NCBI GenBank assembly: GCA_947497145.1 | Contig: CANMFQ010000033.1 | Location: forward strand, 1 to 41,664 | Origin: an uncultured Flavobacteriaceae bacterium | GTDB lineage: Bacteria > Bacteroidota > Bacteroidia > Flavobacteriales > Flavobacteriaceae | DNA length: 41,664 nucleotides | Direction: 5' to 3' | Shown here: positions 17,115 through 26,529 of the stretch, piece after piece | Layout: each line of letters starts with the position of its first letter | Position numbering within the stretch: the stretch's first letter is position 1 | Program-made: the position numbers and the translations under genes | The notes under the pieces: model-generated | What the model was told of the DNA's origin: nothing | Seen by the model: the letters and a program-made list of their open reading frames with translations, nothing else | Databases searched by the model: none

Positions 17115-17736
17115 AGAATAAAACTTTACCAGTTGCAATATCATACATGCCCCCAACAATTTTAATTTCTCCTTTGTCTTCCATTTCTTTTAAAATTTCG
17201 CTTCTTTCTCGAATATTATCAATAGTCATTTCAACATTTTTTGTAGCTACAGTATTGACAAAATCAAGGTTTTTAGAATTTCTTAATGCCTCATCAGCAG
17301 GCGTTGCTACAGCTGCTACTGCAGGTTCTATTTTATTTATTAGTGCTGTAAGATTACCTAGTCTTGCATGGTCGCAAGCACCTTTTATTGCGCCACAAGA
17401 GGTGTGTCCTAAAACAACCAGTACTTTTGTGCCAGCTAGTTTACAGGCAAATTCCATACTTCCTAAAATATCTTCATTTACAAAATTACCTGCGATACGA
17501 ATACTAAAAATATCACCCAAACCTTGATCAAAAACTAACTCGGCCGATACCCTTGAATCGATACAACTTAAAATGGTTGCAAAGGGAAATTGACCTTCGC
17601 TAGTATCGTTGGCTTGTTCTAGCAAGTTTCTGTTAGCTTTTAGGTTGTTTTGAAATCTAATATTGCCTTCTTTTAAATATTGCAATGACTTTTCAGGCGT
17701 CATTGATGCTTGTGTCTCTCTTGTGTGTGCTTTCAT
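17107..17736 (-). CDS. Beta-class carbonic anhydrase
   Basis: It interconverts CO2 and bicarbonate. The 209-aa protein has the zinc ligands and catalytic dyad of beta carbonic anhydrases: CIDSR (Cys58, Asp60, Arg62) and HTSC (His111, Cys114), within VLVVLGHTSCGAIKGA. No signal peptide is evident, so cytoplasmic. The gene begins 26 bases after the SulP transporter stop. SulP and beta carbonic anhydrase are a known pairing in bacteria, sometimes fused, in which the enzyme acts on transported bicarbonate. Confidence 0.93.
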   Translation of the reverse strand: MKAHTRETQASMTPEKSLQYLKEGNIRFQNNLKANRNLLEQANDTSEGQFPFATILSCIDSRVSAELVFDQGLGDIFSIRIAGNFVNEDILGSMEFACKLAGTKVLVVLGHTSCGAIKGACDHARLGNLTALINKIEPAVAAVATPADEALRNSKNLDFVNTVATKNVEMTIDNIRERSEILKEMEDKGEIKIVGGMYDIATGKVLFYE

Positions 17737-17762
17737 TTTTTACTTTTTTTAAGGTTACTATT

Positions 17763-19340
17763 TTATACGGTTTGCGGTCGTAGTTTAAAAAATTCAATAA
17801 AACTTGGTGGATTTTCTACAGTCCCACGTTCTGAAATTATTTTTATAGCAATGTTTCTTTCTTTTGCTTTAAAGGCAAAATCTTCTAATATTTCGATAAT
17901 ATCATGATCTAAATATCTTGTTTTGGTCACATCTAATTCTAAATAAGAATTTTCAGGTAATTTATCGAGTTCTTTTAATATGGCGCCTTTGTTAAAGAAG
18001 GTAACTTCTTCGGCAAGGGTCATTTTTATTTTCCCATCATTGGCCTCACCTTCTTTGTGTAAGAAATGAGAGTTTTGGAAGCTTTTAATTAAAATTACAA
18101 TAATACCAACCAGAAGACCAAGACCTATACCGTATAGTAAATCGATAAAAACAATACCTAAAACGGTTACGGTAAAGGGAATGAATTGTTTCCACCCCAA
18201 ATCGTACATTTTTTTGAAAAGGGCAGGTTTAGCCAGTTTGTATCCTACAATTAAAAGTATGGCAGCCAAAACCGAAAGTGGAATTTTATTGAGGAGTGTT
18301 GGAATTAAAATCACTGAAATCAATAACAGAAAACCATGAATTATCGCCGACATTTTACTACGTCCACCAGATTGAATATTTGCAGAACTTCTTACAATTA
18401 CTTGCGTTACGGGGAGGCCTCCTATCATACCTGAAACAATGTTGCCCGCTCCTTGTGCTAATAACTCTCGGTTGGTAGGGGTTACGTTTTTATGCGGGTC
18501 TAATTTGTCGGTAGCTTCAACACATAAAAGCGTTTCTAAACTGGCTACAAGTGCAATGGTAAAGGCTACAATCCAAACATCAGGATTGGTGATTTCAGCA
18601 AAATTAGGGAAACTAAACTGGCCTATAAAGGAATCAAAATTATCAGGAACAGGTACGCTAACCATGTGTGATGTATCAATACCAAATGTTTCATTAGAAG
18701 CGGTTACAATATAATACACAATTCCTGCTATGACAGCAACCAATGGTCCTTGTACTAATTGAAAAAACTTACCTTTTTTTGACAATATATTACTCCATAG
18801 CAATAAAATTGCCAAACCAATAAACCCTATAATGGTGGCGCCTAAACTAATATTATTAAAGGATTTGAAAATTTCAGAAAAGGTATTTTCTCCGTCTATT
18901 TGAAAAAAGGCAAAATCGCCTTCAGGATCGGCATCATAACCAAAAAAGTGCGGAATTTGTTTTAAGATTATGATAATTCCTATACCGGTTAGCATACCTT
19001 TAATTACAGAAGAGGGAAAGTAATACCCAATAATTCCAGCTTTCAATAAACCGAATATTAATTGTATAATTCCGCCTAGTACAACAGCAACTAAGAAATT
19101 TTCATATCCACCTAAAGAACCTATAGCAGTTAAAACAATAGCGGCTAAACCTGCTGCTGGTCCACTTACGCCAATTTTTGATCCACTGAGTGCGCCTACT
19201 AAGATACCACCCACGATACCGGCAATTAATCCTGAGAAAAGGGGGGCGCCACTTGCTAATGCAATACCAAGACAGAGTGGTAATGCAACGAAAAATACGA
19301 CTATACTTGCTGGTAAGTCATTTTTAATATATTTAAACAT
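17763..19340 (-). CDS. SulP-family anion (probably bicarbonate) transporter
   Basis: A 525-aa membrane transporter with the SulP core: DLPASIVVFFVALPLCLGIA near the N-terminus, repeated hydrophobic helices (about 12-14), the conserved QGAGNIVSGMIGGLPVTQ segment, and a cytoplasmic C-terminal STAS domain from about residue 420. Family members exchange sulfate, bicarbonate or other anions. The adjacent carbonic anhydrase makes bicarbonate the best guess. Start ATG at 19340. The upstream gap to the small secreted protein is 83 bases, so both may be co-transcribed. Confidence 0.9.
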   Translation of the reverse strand: MFKYIKNDLPASIVVFFVALPLCLGIALASGAPLFSGLIAGIVGGILVGALSGSKIGVSGPAAGLAAIVLTAIGSLGGYENFLVAVVLGGIIQLIFGLLKAGIIGYYFPSSVIKGMLTGIGIIIILKQIPHFFGYDADPEGDFAFFQIDGENTFSEIFKSFNNISLGATIIGFIGLAILLLWSNILSKKGKFFQLVQGPLVAVIAGIVYYIVTASNETFGIDTSHMVSVPVPDNFDSFIGQFSFPNFAEITNPDVWIVAFTIALVASLETLLCVEATDKLDPHKNVTPTNRELLAQGAGNIVSGMIGGLPVTQVIVRSSANIQSGGRSKMSAIIHGFLLLISVILIPTLLNKIPLSVLAAILLIVGYKLAKPALFKKMYDLGWKQFIPFTVTVLGIVFIDLLYGIGLGLLVGIIVILIKSFQNSHFLHKEGEANDGKIKMTLAEEVTFFNKGAILKELDKLPENSYLELDVTKTRYLDHDIIEILEDFAFKAKERNIAIKIISERGTVENPPSFIEFFKLRPQTV

Positions 19341-19423
19341 CTTATATAATTTTAATTGTGATTATTGATAACCAAAATTTGTGTTGAATTTTAAAACGCC
19401 ATTTTAGATGGCAAAAAACGAGA

Positions 19424-19732
19424 CTATATAAAATGTGTATCGGGTGGGGGAGAGATAATATTAAGGTAGGGTTTGGGATATTTTTTGTAAAAATAGGTCA
19501 AGCCATCACCTAGAGGAATAATAACCAAACTCGATTGCAGTTCTTTTGTAGCAGTAAATAAGAATTCAATAACTAATTTTTCTTCAGTGCCTTGTTCTTC
19601 TTCTTCATCTCCTGAATTCGTCAAAACTACCGAAATATCAATTGTATCATCAACTGCTACAATTACTGTTGGAGCAATTATTAGTGATAAAAACAAGCAT
19701 AAGAATAAACTAGTTATTGTAGTTCGCGACAT
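19424..19732 (-). CDS. Small secreted protein, unknown function
   Basis: A 102-aa protein with a signal peptide (TSLFLCLFLSLIIAPTVIVA, cleavage near residue 25) and a short acidic section (SGDEEEEQGTEE). The C-terminal half is mildly hydrophobic and Pro-rich at the end. I recognise no family. It shares its upstream region with the divergent TetR gene and precedes the SulP/carbonic anhydrase group on the same strand. Confidence 0.6.
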   Translation of the reverse strand: MSRTTITSLFLCLFLSLIIAPTVIVAVDDTIDISVVLTNSGDEEEEQGTEEKLVIEFLFTATKELQSSLVIIPLGDGLTYFYKKYPKPYLNIISPPPDTHFI

Positions 19733-19780
19733 TTTGTTGTTATGAATTAAAGCACAAATATAATAATACTTTTTAAAATA

Positions 19781-19793
19781 ATAGTATTACTAT
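19781..19793. promoter_or_regulatory. Candidate TetR operator palindrome
   Basis: ATAGTA-T-TACTAT is a perfect 13-base odd palindrome in the 109-base divergent region between the small secreted protein and the TetR gene, and an additional AATACT lies just upstream. TetR-family proteins commonly bind such palindromes beside their own genes. No binding evidence; AT-rich palindromes also arise by chance. Confidence 0.4.
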
Positions 19794-19816
19794 CATAAAT
19801 AAATGTAAATCTTTTA

Positions 19817-19824
19817 TATATTTG
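19817..19824 (+). promoter_or_regulatory. Candidate -7 element for the TetR gene
   Basis: TATATTTG matches TAnnTTTG exactly and lies 17 bases before the ATG at 19842. A clear -33 TTG is not seen. The candidate operator is just upstream of it, which would suit autoregulation. Confidence 0.45.
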
Positions 19825-19841
19825 GCTAAAAATCGTTGCTT

Positions 19842-20519
19842 ATGAGTATAGAAATTAAAATTTCATTAAACGAAGGCCTTTTTATAAAGGAACCGCAAGA
19901 CTCAAAACTAGGGCGTAACATCATTAAACATAGTATTTTAATGATTGATGAATTTGGTTTTGAAAGGTTTACTTTTAAGAAATTAGCTGTGGAGATTGGT
20001 TCTACAGAAGCATCGATATATCGATATTTTGAAAACAAACACCTACTATTATTATTTTTAGTGAATTGGTATTGGGAGTGGGTAAACTATCTTATAAAAA
20101 CCAATACCATGAATATTGATGACCCAAAGAAAAAGCTACAAATCATTATTCATTCATTTGTTTCGGCTTCAAAAGATAATCCTGGTGTGGCCTACGTAAA
20201 TGAAAGTAAGTTGCATAGTATTGTTAGTGCTGAAGGTATGAAAGCTTATCATACAAAGGAGGTTGACAAAGAAAATTCTAAAGGTTTTTTTAAAAGTTAT
20301 AAAAATCTTGCTGAGACTGTATCTAAAGTAATAACCGAAATTAATCCTACGTTTAGATATCCTTTTTCGCTAGCTACAAATTTGTTTGAAATGTCGAACA
20401 ATCAAATTTATTTTGCGCACCATCTACCCAAATTAACCGATATTTCTAAAGATGAAAATGAAATTGACGAAGTAGAAGCGATGCTAAATTACTTTGTTGA
20501 AAAATTGTTGGTAGCATAA
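19842..20519 (+). CDS. TetR-family transcriptional regulator
   Basis: A 225-aa regulator. The N-terminal helix-turn-helix is FTFKKLAVEIGSTEASIYRYF (shown as FTFKKLAVEIG and STEASIYRYF), residues about 45-66, the classical TetR DNA-binding region, followed by KHLLL. The C-terminal half is an alpha-helical ligand-binding domain with no recognisable ligand. ATG 19842 is preferred over the TTG at 19836 because of the motif placement and ATG preference. Divergent from the secreted protein/SulP/carbonic anhydrase group, so control of that group is plausible. Confidence 0.85.
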   Translation: MSIEIKISLNEGLFIKEPQDSKLGRNIIKHSILMIDEFGFERFTFKKLAVEIGSTEASIYRYFENKHLLLLFLVNWYWEWVNYLIKTNTMNIDDPKKKLQIIIHSFVSASKDNPGVAYVNESKLHSIVSAEGMKAYHTKEVDKENSKGFFKSYKNLAETVSKVITEINPTFRYPFSLATNLFEMSNNQIYFAHHLPKLTDISKDENEIDEVEAMLNYFVEKLLVA

Positions 20520-20776
20520 ATAGGGTTACTAGGTCTACAGGCATCAACTGGCAGGGCCAGGCTGTGAAGTTATACACTTTGCAAAGCGGTTAAATGAAAC
20601 ATATGCCTTCACCCATGACAGATTTTTTTTAATATGCATGTACAGGGTAGAAGTTATAAATGTAAACCGCAGTTCGTTTACCTAAATACGGTAATCGTAT
20701 GATAAACGCGTAGGCGCTTGAGGCCAACTAAATCAAGGTTGAACTAAAATAATAACAAAATCACAAAATATATCTG
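20520..20776. other. Intergenic region between convergent genes
   Basis: Between the TetR gene and the histidine kinase gene. It has a T-run at 20627-20634 but no stem good enough to call a terminator. Nothing else seen. Confidence 0.4.
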
Positions 20777-22273
20777 TTATTTGGCGTAAGTAGGTAATTT
20801 AAAGATAAAAGAACTACCTTCTTTAGGTCTGCTTAATACGGTAATAGTAGTATCATGAAGCTCCATAATCTTTTTCACAATAGCTAAGCCTAGTCCTGAG
20901 CCTTGTTTTTTAGCACTTTCATTTACTTGCTTGTAGCGGTCAAAGATATAAGGTTGTTCGCTTTCAGGAATTCCTGCACCAGTATCAGAAATTTTGATTT
21001 CTACGCTTTTTCCTTTTTTATTCAGAGAAAGGGTTACTTTACCGTTGGGTTCTGTATATTTTAATGCATTTTCGATTAAATTTTGTAGCGCCCTTTCTAC
21101 CAAACTCACATCAGCAAAAACCATACAATTTTCTTCAGGGTTTACAATTTGCAAATCAATCTGTTTTTGTATCGCTAATACGTTGAATTTTGCAATTAAA
21201 TCATGCGACAATTCGGTAATTGAAAAAGGTTCTTTTATGGGTGTAACTTGTTCTGCTTCAAGTTTTGAGTATTCAAATAACTGTTGTATTAGCTTTGATA
21301 GTTTATCGATGTTATCATGAGTTATTTGCAGGTATTCTTCTTTGTGTTTTTCTGAAAGCGTATCGCGTTTTATTTGAAGGGTTTCAATATATCCTTTCAT
21401 GATAGCTAGGGGCGTTCGTAAATCATGTGATACATTGGCTATTAATTCTCTTCGTAGTAGATCAACCGACTGCATTTTGTCAATATTATTTACAATGGTA
21501 TCAGCCATATCATTAAATGAGTTGGCAAAAATTGAAATATCAGAACGCTCGGGGTTTTCGATTCGGGCAGTTAAATCACCTTCTCTAAACCGTACAACCG
21601 TACTGGTAATTAAGCGTAAATTTTTAGTTAAAAACCAAATAGCCAATAAACCAATAAGTGCAGAAAAAATCATGGTTAAAATAGTAGCACCTAAGCCTAA
21701 TTTTAAAAAATACTGACTAGATAGTGTATCACTTACTATTTGAAATTTCTCTCCTGTAAGTACGATATAAATAAACCCTTGATGACCATTTACGGAATAG
21801 GGAGCAGCCGAGAAAATTTTCTTAGCTCCTATATTTCTGGGGTCATCACCAAGAATAAATTTTTCGCCTTTATTTTTAATGAAAGTGTGTATAGGAGCCA
21901 AAGAAACACTTTTAGCGGCATCTTTATCATTGGGGTCTAAAACAACGGAGTATAAAATACTACCTTGATTGTCAAGCAAATAAACTTCAATTCCCTGATT
22001 TACCGCCATCATATCGTGCATTAAATCTCCAAATAGTGACTTATTTACACTGCCGTCTTCTAAAAAGGGAGAAGCATTTCCAAATTTTTCTGCAATTACG
22101 TGATTTGCAATTTCAGCATTTAGGCGCTGCGCCGTTTCTTGATAATGCAATTTGGCAAAATAGCTAGTAATTGTGATGTACGAAACACCCATTAATAAAA
22201 CCAAAAGGATAAAGGCTATCCATAGTTTTATTATCAATTTTGGGGTTAAAGTTTTACTTGTGGTTAGTTTCAT
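20777..22273 (-). CDS. Sensor histidine kinase
   Basis: A 498-aa membrane kinase of a two-component system. Order: first membrane helix (about 13-35), periplasmic sensor region, second helix (about 192-215), HAMP linker, dimerisation domain with VSHDLRTPLAIM (phosphorylated His283), and ATPase domain with N box NLIENALKY, G1 DTGAGIP, F box IFDRY and G2 GSGLGLAIVKK. The signal is unknown. Overlaps the response regulator gene by four bases, so the two are translated together. Confidence 0.92.
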   Translation of the reverse strand: MKLTTSKTLTPKLIIKLWIAFILLVLLMGVSYITITSYFAKLHYQETAQRLNAEIANHVIAEKFGNASPFLEDGSVNKSLFGDLMHDMMAVNQGIEVYLLDNQGSILYSVVLDPNDKDAAKSVSLAPIHTFIKNKGEKFILGDDPRNIGAKKIFSAAPYSVNGHQGFIYIVLTGEKFQIVSDTLSSQYFLKLGLGATILTMIFSALIGLLAIWFLTKNLRLITSTVVRFREGDLTARIENPERSDISIFANSFNDMADTIVNNIDKMQSVDLLRRELIANVSHDLRTPLAIMKGYIETLQIKRDTLSEKHKEEYLQITHDNIDKLSKLIQQLFEYSKLEAEQVTPIKEPFSITELSHDLIAKFNVLAIQKQIDLQIVNPEENCMVFADVSLVERALQNLIENALKYTEPNGKVTLSLNKKGKSVEIKISDTGAGIPESEQPYIFDRYKQVNESAKKQGSGLGLAIVKKIMELHDTTITVLSRPKEGSSFIFKLPTYAK

Positions 22274-22968
22274 GTTCCAATGTCTTCGTTAAATTTATAG
22301 CCTACACCCCATGAAGTAAGTATATAGGTAGGGTTGGCCATATCTGATTCTATTTTTGCTCTTAATCGATTAATATGTGAATTAACAGTATGTTCGTAGC
22401 CTTCAAAATTATATCCCCATATAATATTCAATAACTCGGTACGGCTATAATTTCTGCCCGGATTTGAAGCCATTAAAACAAGGAGTTCAAATTCTTTAGG
22501 CGAAAGTTCAATACGTTGATTATTTAATATAACCTTACGTTTATTAATATCGATCAGTAGACCTTCAAAAGAAAGCGTTTCAGAGTTTTGTTTTTCAACC
22601 TTAGAAACCGCCGTACGCCGCATTACAGCTTTAACTCTGGCTAATAATTCACGAATACTAAAGGGTTTGGTAATATAATCATCGGCACCAATCTCTAAAC
22701 CTAAAACGCGATCAATTTCTTCAGATTTGGCTGTTAACATTATTACAGGGGTGTTCTTTTTCTCTCTTATTTTTTTGCAGATGGTAAAACCATCCATAGT
22801 AGGTAATGTTAGATCTAACAAAATTAAATCATAATCATTTTTCAAGGCCATTTCAAGCCCCACTTCACCATCCATTGCTTTTTCAGTGCTATAAATAAGA
22901 TCAGTAAGATGTATTTCCAGTAATTTTATAATTTCTGGATCGTCTTCTATAATAAGTATTTTTTTCAT
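22270..22968 (-). CDS. OmpR-family response regulator
   Basis: The DNA-binding partner of the kinase. Of 232 aa, the receiver domain (about 1-120) has acidic pocket EDD (8-10), phosphoacceptor Asp52 in LILLDLTLP, and the conserved Lys in TKPFS. The C-terminal winged helix shows SPKEFELLVLMASNPG, RTELLNIIWG and TVNSHINRLRAKIE. I place the start at ATG 22968 (MKKILIIEDD) rather than the longer ORF to 23004, which adds residues not seen in this family. First gene of the two-gene operon. Confidence 0.92.
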   Translation of the reverse strand: MKKILIIEDDPEIIKLLEIHLTDLIYSTEKAMDGEVGLEMALKNDYDLILLDLTLPTMDGFTICKKIREKKNTPVIMLTAKSEEIDRVLGLEIGADDYITKPFSIRELLARVKAVMRRTAVSKVEKQNSETLSFEGLLIDINKRKVILNNQRIELSPKEFELLVLMASNPGRNYSRTELLNIIWGYNFEGYEHTVNSHINRLRAKIESDMANPTYILTSWGVGYKFNEDIGT

Positions 22969-23333
22969 AATTACTAGTTCACGAAAGAAGTTAAAAAATA
23001 TCACATGAATATCACGGATAAATTTAAATATTTAATGGTTTTGTTGTTTTGATGTATACCTAATGATATATAAGTGTTTTTTTGTGCTGCCTTTAAGTAC
23101 CGTAAAATAAGACTTTTTGTAGCATCTGTATGGGCATTGTTACCATAATCATTATAAAGATAGCTAAGTGTGCTATTTTGTAGCAATTTAAGAGCAAAAT
23201 AGATTTTTGAATGCATTTTTTGAGTTAAAACGCTCTAATTTACATGATTTCAATTAAAGAAAAACTATGAAGACGTTTAAGTTTTACTTCTTTTTAATTT
23301 TAAAAAAGCTTTAGAAGAGTTGCAGCCAACCTT
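22969..23333. other. Intergenic region upstream of the two-component operon
   Basis: About 365 bases with no supported gene. A 71-codon minus frame is open here but lacks any recognisable domain. The promoter of the response regulator operon should lie here. Confidence 0.4.
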
Positions 23334-23810
23334 TTACCAAGAATCTATATGATTTCTATTCTCAAACCTATAATCTCCCACATGTACTTTTCGATGAAAA
23401 AATAATATGAATGTTAAAAAAACGAGTATTAAATGCAAGCTAAAAATCAATATTCCAAGTGGCAGAAAAGCACCTGGCAATTCATAAACTTCATAATCAT
23501 AGTACGACAGCAATAGTGCGAAGCTTTTAATGGTTTTGTATATATAAAACAAGAGTACACCGTACAAGAGGTATTCTAAATTACGCATTTTAGGATCAGT
23601 GAGTTCATCTTCTTTTATTTTGAACCAGAGTACATATAGATAAATAAAATGCACCACTGTCAGTATTGGAAAGATATAGTTTGCTATTTTAAAGAAATAG
23701 AAAGAATTGGTGTAAAGGCCGTAAAAACTAAAAACTATTAATACGGGTAAAATTCCAATGGTTAATATAAAGCTACGCTTAAGAGTGAAAATACTTAAAA
23801 TAGATTTCAT
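23334..23810 (-). CDS. Small multi-pass membrane protein, unknown function
   Basis: A 158-aa protein with four hydrophobic helices (FILTIGILPVLIVFSFYGLY, IFPILTVVHFIYLYVLWF, YLLYGVLLFYIYKTI and LGILIFSLHLILVFLTFILFF) and a charged C-terminal tail (HRKVHVGDYRFENRNHIDSW). I do not recognise a family. It is the last ordinary gene before the toxin array and points away from it. Confidence 0.65.
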   Translation of the reverse strand: MKSILSIFTLKRSFILTIGILPVLIVFSFYGLYTNSFYFFKIANYIFPILTVVHFIYLYVLWFKIKEDELTDPKMRNLEYLLYGVLLFYIYKTIKSFALLLSYYDYEVYELPGAFLPLGILIFSLHLILVFLTFILFFHRKVHVGDYRFENRNHIDSW

Positions 23811-24005
23811 AGGTACTGTTGTAGCTTTGGGGGCTCTTTTTTGTTCATAGATAACGAAAAATTTTCGGTTTTATTGAAAATTATCGGTGATGTACGATAT
23901 GGCTAAATTCTTGTTATTAAATATAGCGTGCTAACGTAATCATTTTTTTTCTTTGTTATGGCATAAGAAATAAAAAAAGAATGCAAAATCATTTTTTTGT
24001 TATGA
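23811..24005. other. Boundary between core genome and toxin array
   Basis: A very AT-rich stretch with runs of T and A, and no gene. The rhs reading frame downstream begins abruptly after a TGA at 24003-24005 without a start codon, so a recombination or deletion junction is likely at or near 24006. Confidence 0.5.
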
Positions 24006-25778
24006 GCGATAACCCCTACAGGCGCTATCTATAATGAAGGAGCCGTAGTCTCCAGCTTTACCAATTATGATACCCAAGGAAACGGCGAACTGCAAATAGC
24101 CCTAAACGGTAGCGGTATTAGCTTGTATAACTACAAGGGTATTACCACCCAGTGGACAGGCGCTGGAGAAGCCGAAATACGCACTTGGCAGTTTGATGCC
24201 GATTGGTTACCTTTACAAAGTGCACTACAACAAACGGCCATAGGGGCCAATGTAGGCAAAGGTTCTTTGATATATACGGGTAATGAAGTTTTCTATACCC
24301 AGCGTACCCACAACCAAGCAGCGAATGGTAAAAATACCCAAATAAAACAACTTACAGCAGGGCAAACCCTTAGGGAAGAATGGGGCGATTTGCGAGCCAA
24401 TAAAAACGGAAATTTCTACTACTATGCCGCTCAAAAAAATACAGGGCAGGTGTATAATTTGGCAGGAGCAAATGCCATGACTTTGGGTACTATCCCCATG
24501 GCAAGTGAGGGTAGTACAGGCTACCAGCCGTACCAGCCCTACAGTATTACAGGGCAAACCCCAGCACCCACTAGTGGTTTGGTATACCGTAGGGTAGGTA
24601 AAAAATACTACGAGCTTAAAGACCATTTGGGCAACGTACGGGTAGTGGTCACAGACCGCAAAAACCTTAATACTACCACCAATAGTTTGACAGCCAATGT
24701 GGTGAGTTATAATAACTATTATCCGTTTGGGATGCCGCAACCTAACAGGAACTTCGACTCCCAGGAGTACAGGTATGGCTTTCAGGGGCAGGAGAAGGAT
24801 AGCGAACTGAAAGGTGAAGGTCTGAGTGTCAATTACAAGTACCGGATGCACGACCCGAGGGTGGGCAGGTTCTTTGCAGTGGATCCGCTTACTGCTAAAT
24901 ATCCCCATTATACCCCATATTCTTTTAGTGGGAATAAAGTTATTTTGCATTTGGAACTTGAGGGGTTAGAAGAAGCAGGTTCTAAAATCCAAAATTCTAT
25001 TTATGTAAAAGAACTTTACAATCCTAAATTAGATATGGATATGTCTAATGTAGGTAGTAGTGCTACATCAATTAATGGAAACTTTACACAAGCAACAACA
25101 TATACAGCTGGTGGGGGGAATAGGAATTATATCGCTTATTGGAATTATCAATTGGAAGTGAATCCAGAGATGTTTGATGCGGCGAATAAAGCGAAAATAC
25201 GGAATGGAACTACGCCAATAGTTAATGATAAATGGATAGAGTATAATCCAAAACATGCAGAATACAAGGGCGATAAATTAATTCATCACCATAAATATCA
25301 AGGGAAAGTTGCAACTGCTATTCCTAAATCGGTACATCAAAAATATTCTGGTGCTATTCATCGATATCATAAAGTAAAATCAAGTCTTTCGAGAAGATTA
25401 TCTGGGGGCGGGGCGAAGAGCGGTTTAAGCAAATTAGGGCAATTTTTATCATTTGCTACCATAGCGATGGATTTCATTACTGACAGACCTGATTCATGGT
25501 TTAATATATCATTTGGTAATGGCCTTAACGTAGGTCAATTATATCATCAATTGGATCCTGAAACACTTACTCCATTAAGTGGAGCTTACTATATGGTAAA
25601 TTATAGAAAATCAATTTATAATGAGGATGGCGAACAAATAGGGATTGAATCGAATATTTCATATTATTATTTAATAGAAAATGAGGAGACAGGCAATGTT
25701 GAATTACAGGAAAGAGGAAACGATGATTATATTAAATATAATGGACAAAAAACAGGAACAATAATTAAATATGATTAA
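24006..25778 (+). pseudogene. rhs 3' fragment: Rhs core with HNH-like nuclease tip
   Basis: An open frame of 590 codons that starts right after a stop codon. The first ATG or GTG with any support lies far inside, so it is the end of a much larger rhs gene (typical Bacteroidetes Rhs proteins exceed 1000 aa). ITPTGAIYNEGAVVSSFTNYD begins the homology (broken here to respect length: ITPTGAIYNEG, AVVSSFTNYD). The core follows with YELKDHLGNVRVVVTDR, YYPFGMPQPNR, GFQGQEKDSELKG, RMHDPRVGRFFAVDP and YTPYSFSGNKVI. After the core the tip begins. It contains LIHHHKYQGKVATAIPKS followed by HQKYSGAIHRYH, a His-rich pattern like HNH/Endo VII-type nuclease toxins. The next gene is its probable immunity gene, overlapping by eight bases. 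Confidence 0.8.
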
Positions 25779-26346
25779 ATTACAAAAGATGGAGTTTATA
25801 GATAAAATGAATGAAATCAAATCACAAATCCCTGTTGTCAAAGATTTTGTCAACAAAGGTTTTGATGATGACTATGCTAACGCAATTTTAAATGAATATC
25901 AATTTGAGTTGTGTAACGATGTAAAAGGTCAAAATCAAAGTTCATTCTTGAGTCAATTAATTAATAATGTTAAATTCAATAATTTCACCTTTTTTGGATT
26001 GTCGTTATCTGAATTCAAGGAATATGAGGATTATGTGTTAATAGGGTTCAGAGATGTTGAAAATTTAATTATCTTAAAGGAAACTGGGGAAGTAGCTTTA
26101 GTTGATGAGCTATTTTCGGATATACTATATCTTATTTCTCCAAATATTGAAACTTTTATAGATATTATTCCAGTTTTGATTAAATATGATTTAATGGGTT
26201 ATTTTGGAGAGAAGTATACCGTGGAGAAAAAAATGAAAACCTATGCAGAATTAGAAACTTTAATATCAGACGATAAATATTTGTTTTTTTATAAATATAG
26301 TTTAGGGCTATCTCCCGCTGGTTCTAGTATGGCTAGGTATAGTTGA
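25771..26346 (+). CDS. SUKH-like immunity protein for the Rhs tip
   Basis: A 191-aa protein directly overlapping the end of the nuclease-like tip, the standard position of an Rhs immunity gene. FTFFGLSLSEFKEYEDYVLI and GFRDVENLIILKETGEVALV resemble the SMI1/KNR4 (SUKH) immunity superfamily, and no signal peptide is present, suiting a nuclease acting in the cytoplasm. An internal ATG (25789) is an alternative start. The last residues (SPAGSSMARYS) are encoded by the diverged second-family repeat, so the true stop may have been replaced. Confidence 0.65.
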   Translation: MIKLQKMEFIDKMNEIKSQIPVVKDFVNKGFDDDYANAILNEYQFELCNDVKGQNQSSFLSQLINNVKFNNFTFFGLSLSEFKEYEDYVLIGFRDVENLIILKETGEVALVDELFSDILYLISPNIETFIDIIPVLIKYDLMGYFGEKYTVEKKMKTYAELETLISDDKYLFFYKYSLGLSPAGSSMARYS

Positions 26347-26390
26347 GTGCTAGTGCTAGCTTGTAGCTAGTACCGGTAATGAGTAAAAAA
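26316..26390. repeat. Second-family hairpin repeat (CTAGCT stem)
   Basis: It begins CTCCCGCTGGTTCTAGTATG and holds a hairpin at 26353-26373: GTG, stem CTAGCT, loop TGT, stem AGCTAG, then TAC and CGG. The outer GTG/TAC also pair (one G-T). The same layout with a different stem is seen in the main element, so this is a diverged member. Confidence 0.7.
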
Positions 26391-26529
26391 GAATTACGGA
26401 TTTAATGGTCAGGAAAAAGATGATGAAGTGAAAGGGAATGGTAATAGCTACGATTTTGGTGAGAGAATGTATGACCCGCTCTGCGAAGTGTGCTGTGCGA
26501 AGTTTGTAACTTCGTACCGTCAACAGTAA
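26387..26529 (+). pseudogene. Rhs-core remnant cut by a repeat
   Basis: An in-frame stretch reads [18 protein letters not shown], then [10 protein letters not shown], which is the conserved core junction just before a tip. Exactly after YDP the DNA changes to the start of the repeat element (26475), and the frame runs a further 17 codons of repeat-encoded peptide to a stop at 26527-26529. The core is therefore truncated by the repeat, not simply decayed. It is a second, separate rhs copy from the one at 24006. Confidence 0.75.

Noticed and set aside
23001-23216. 71-codon minus ORF upstream of the response regulator
   Set aside because: No domain or helix pattern, overlaps the regulator's extended frame, and is explained by AT-rich non-coding sequence.
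24225-24950. Minus-strand 241-codon ORF
   Set aside because: Lies wholly opposite the rhs core, which has clear family motifs. It is an antisense shadow.
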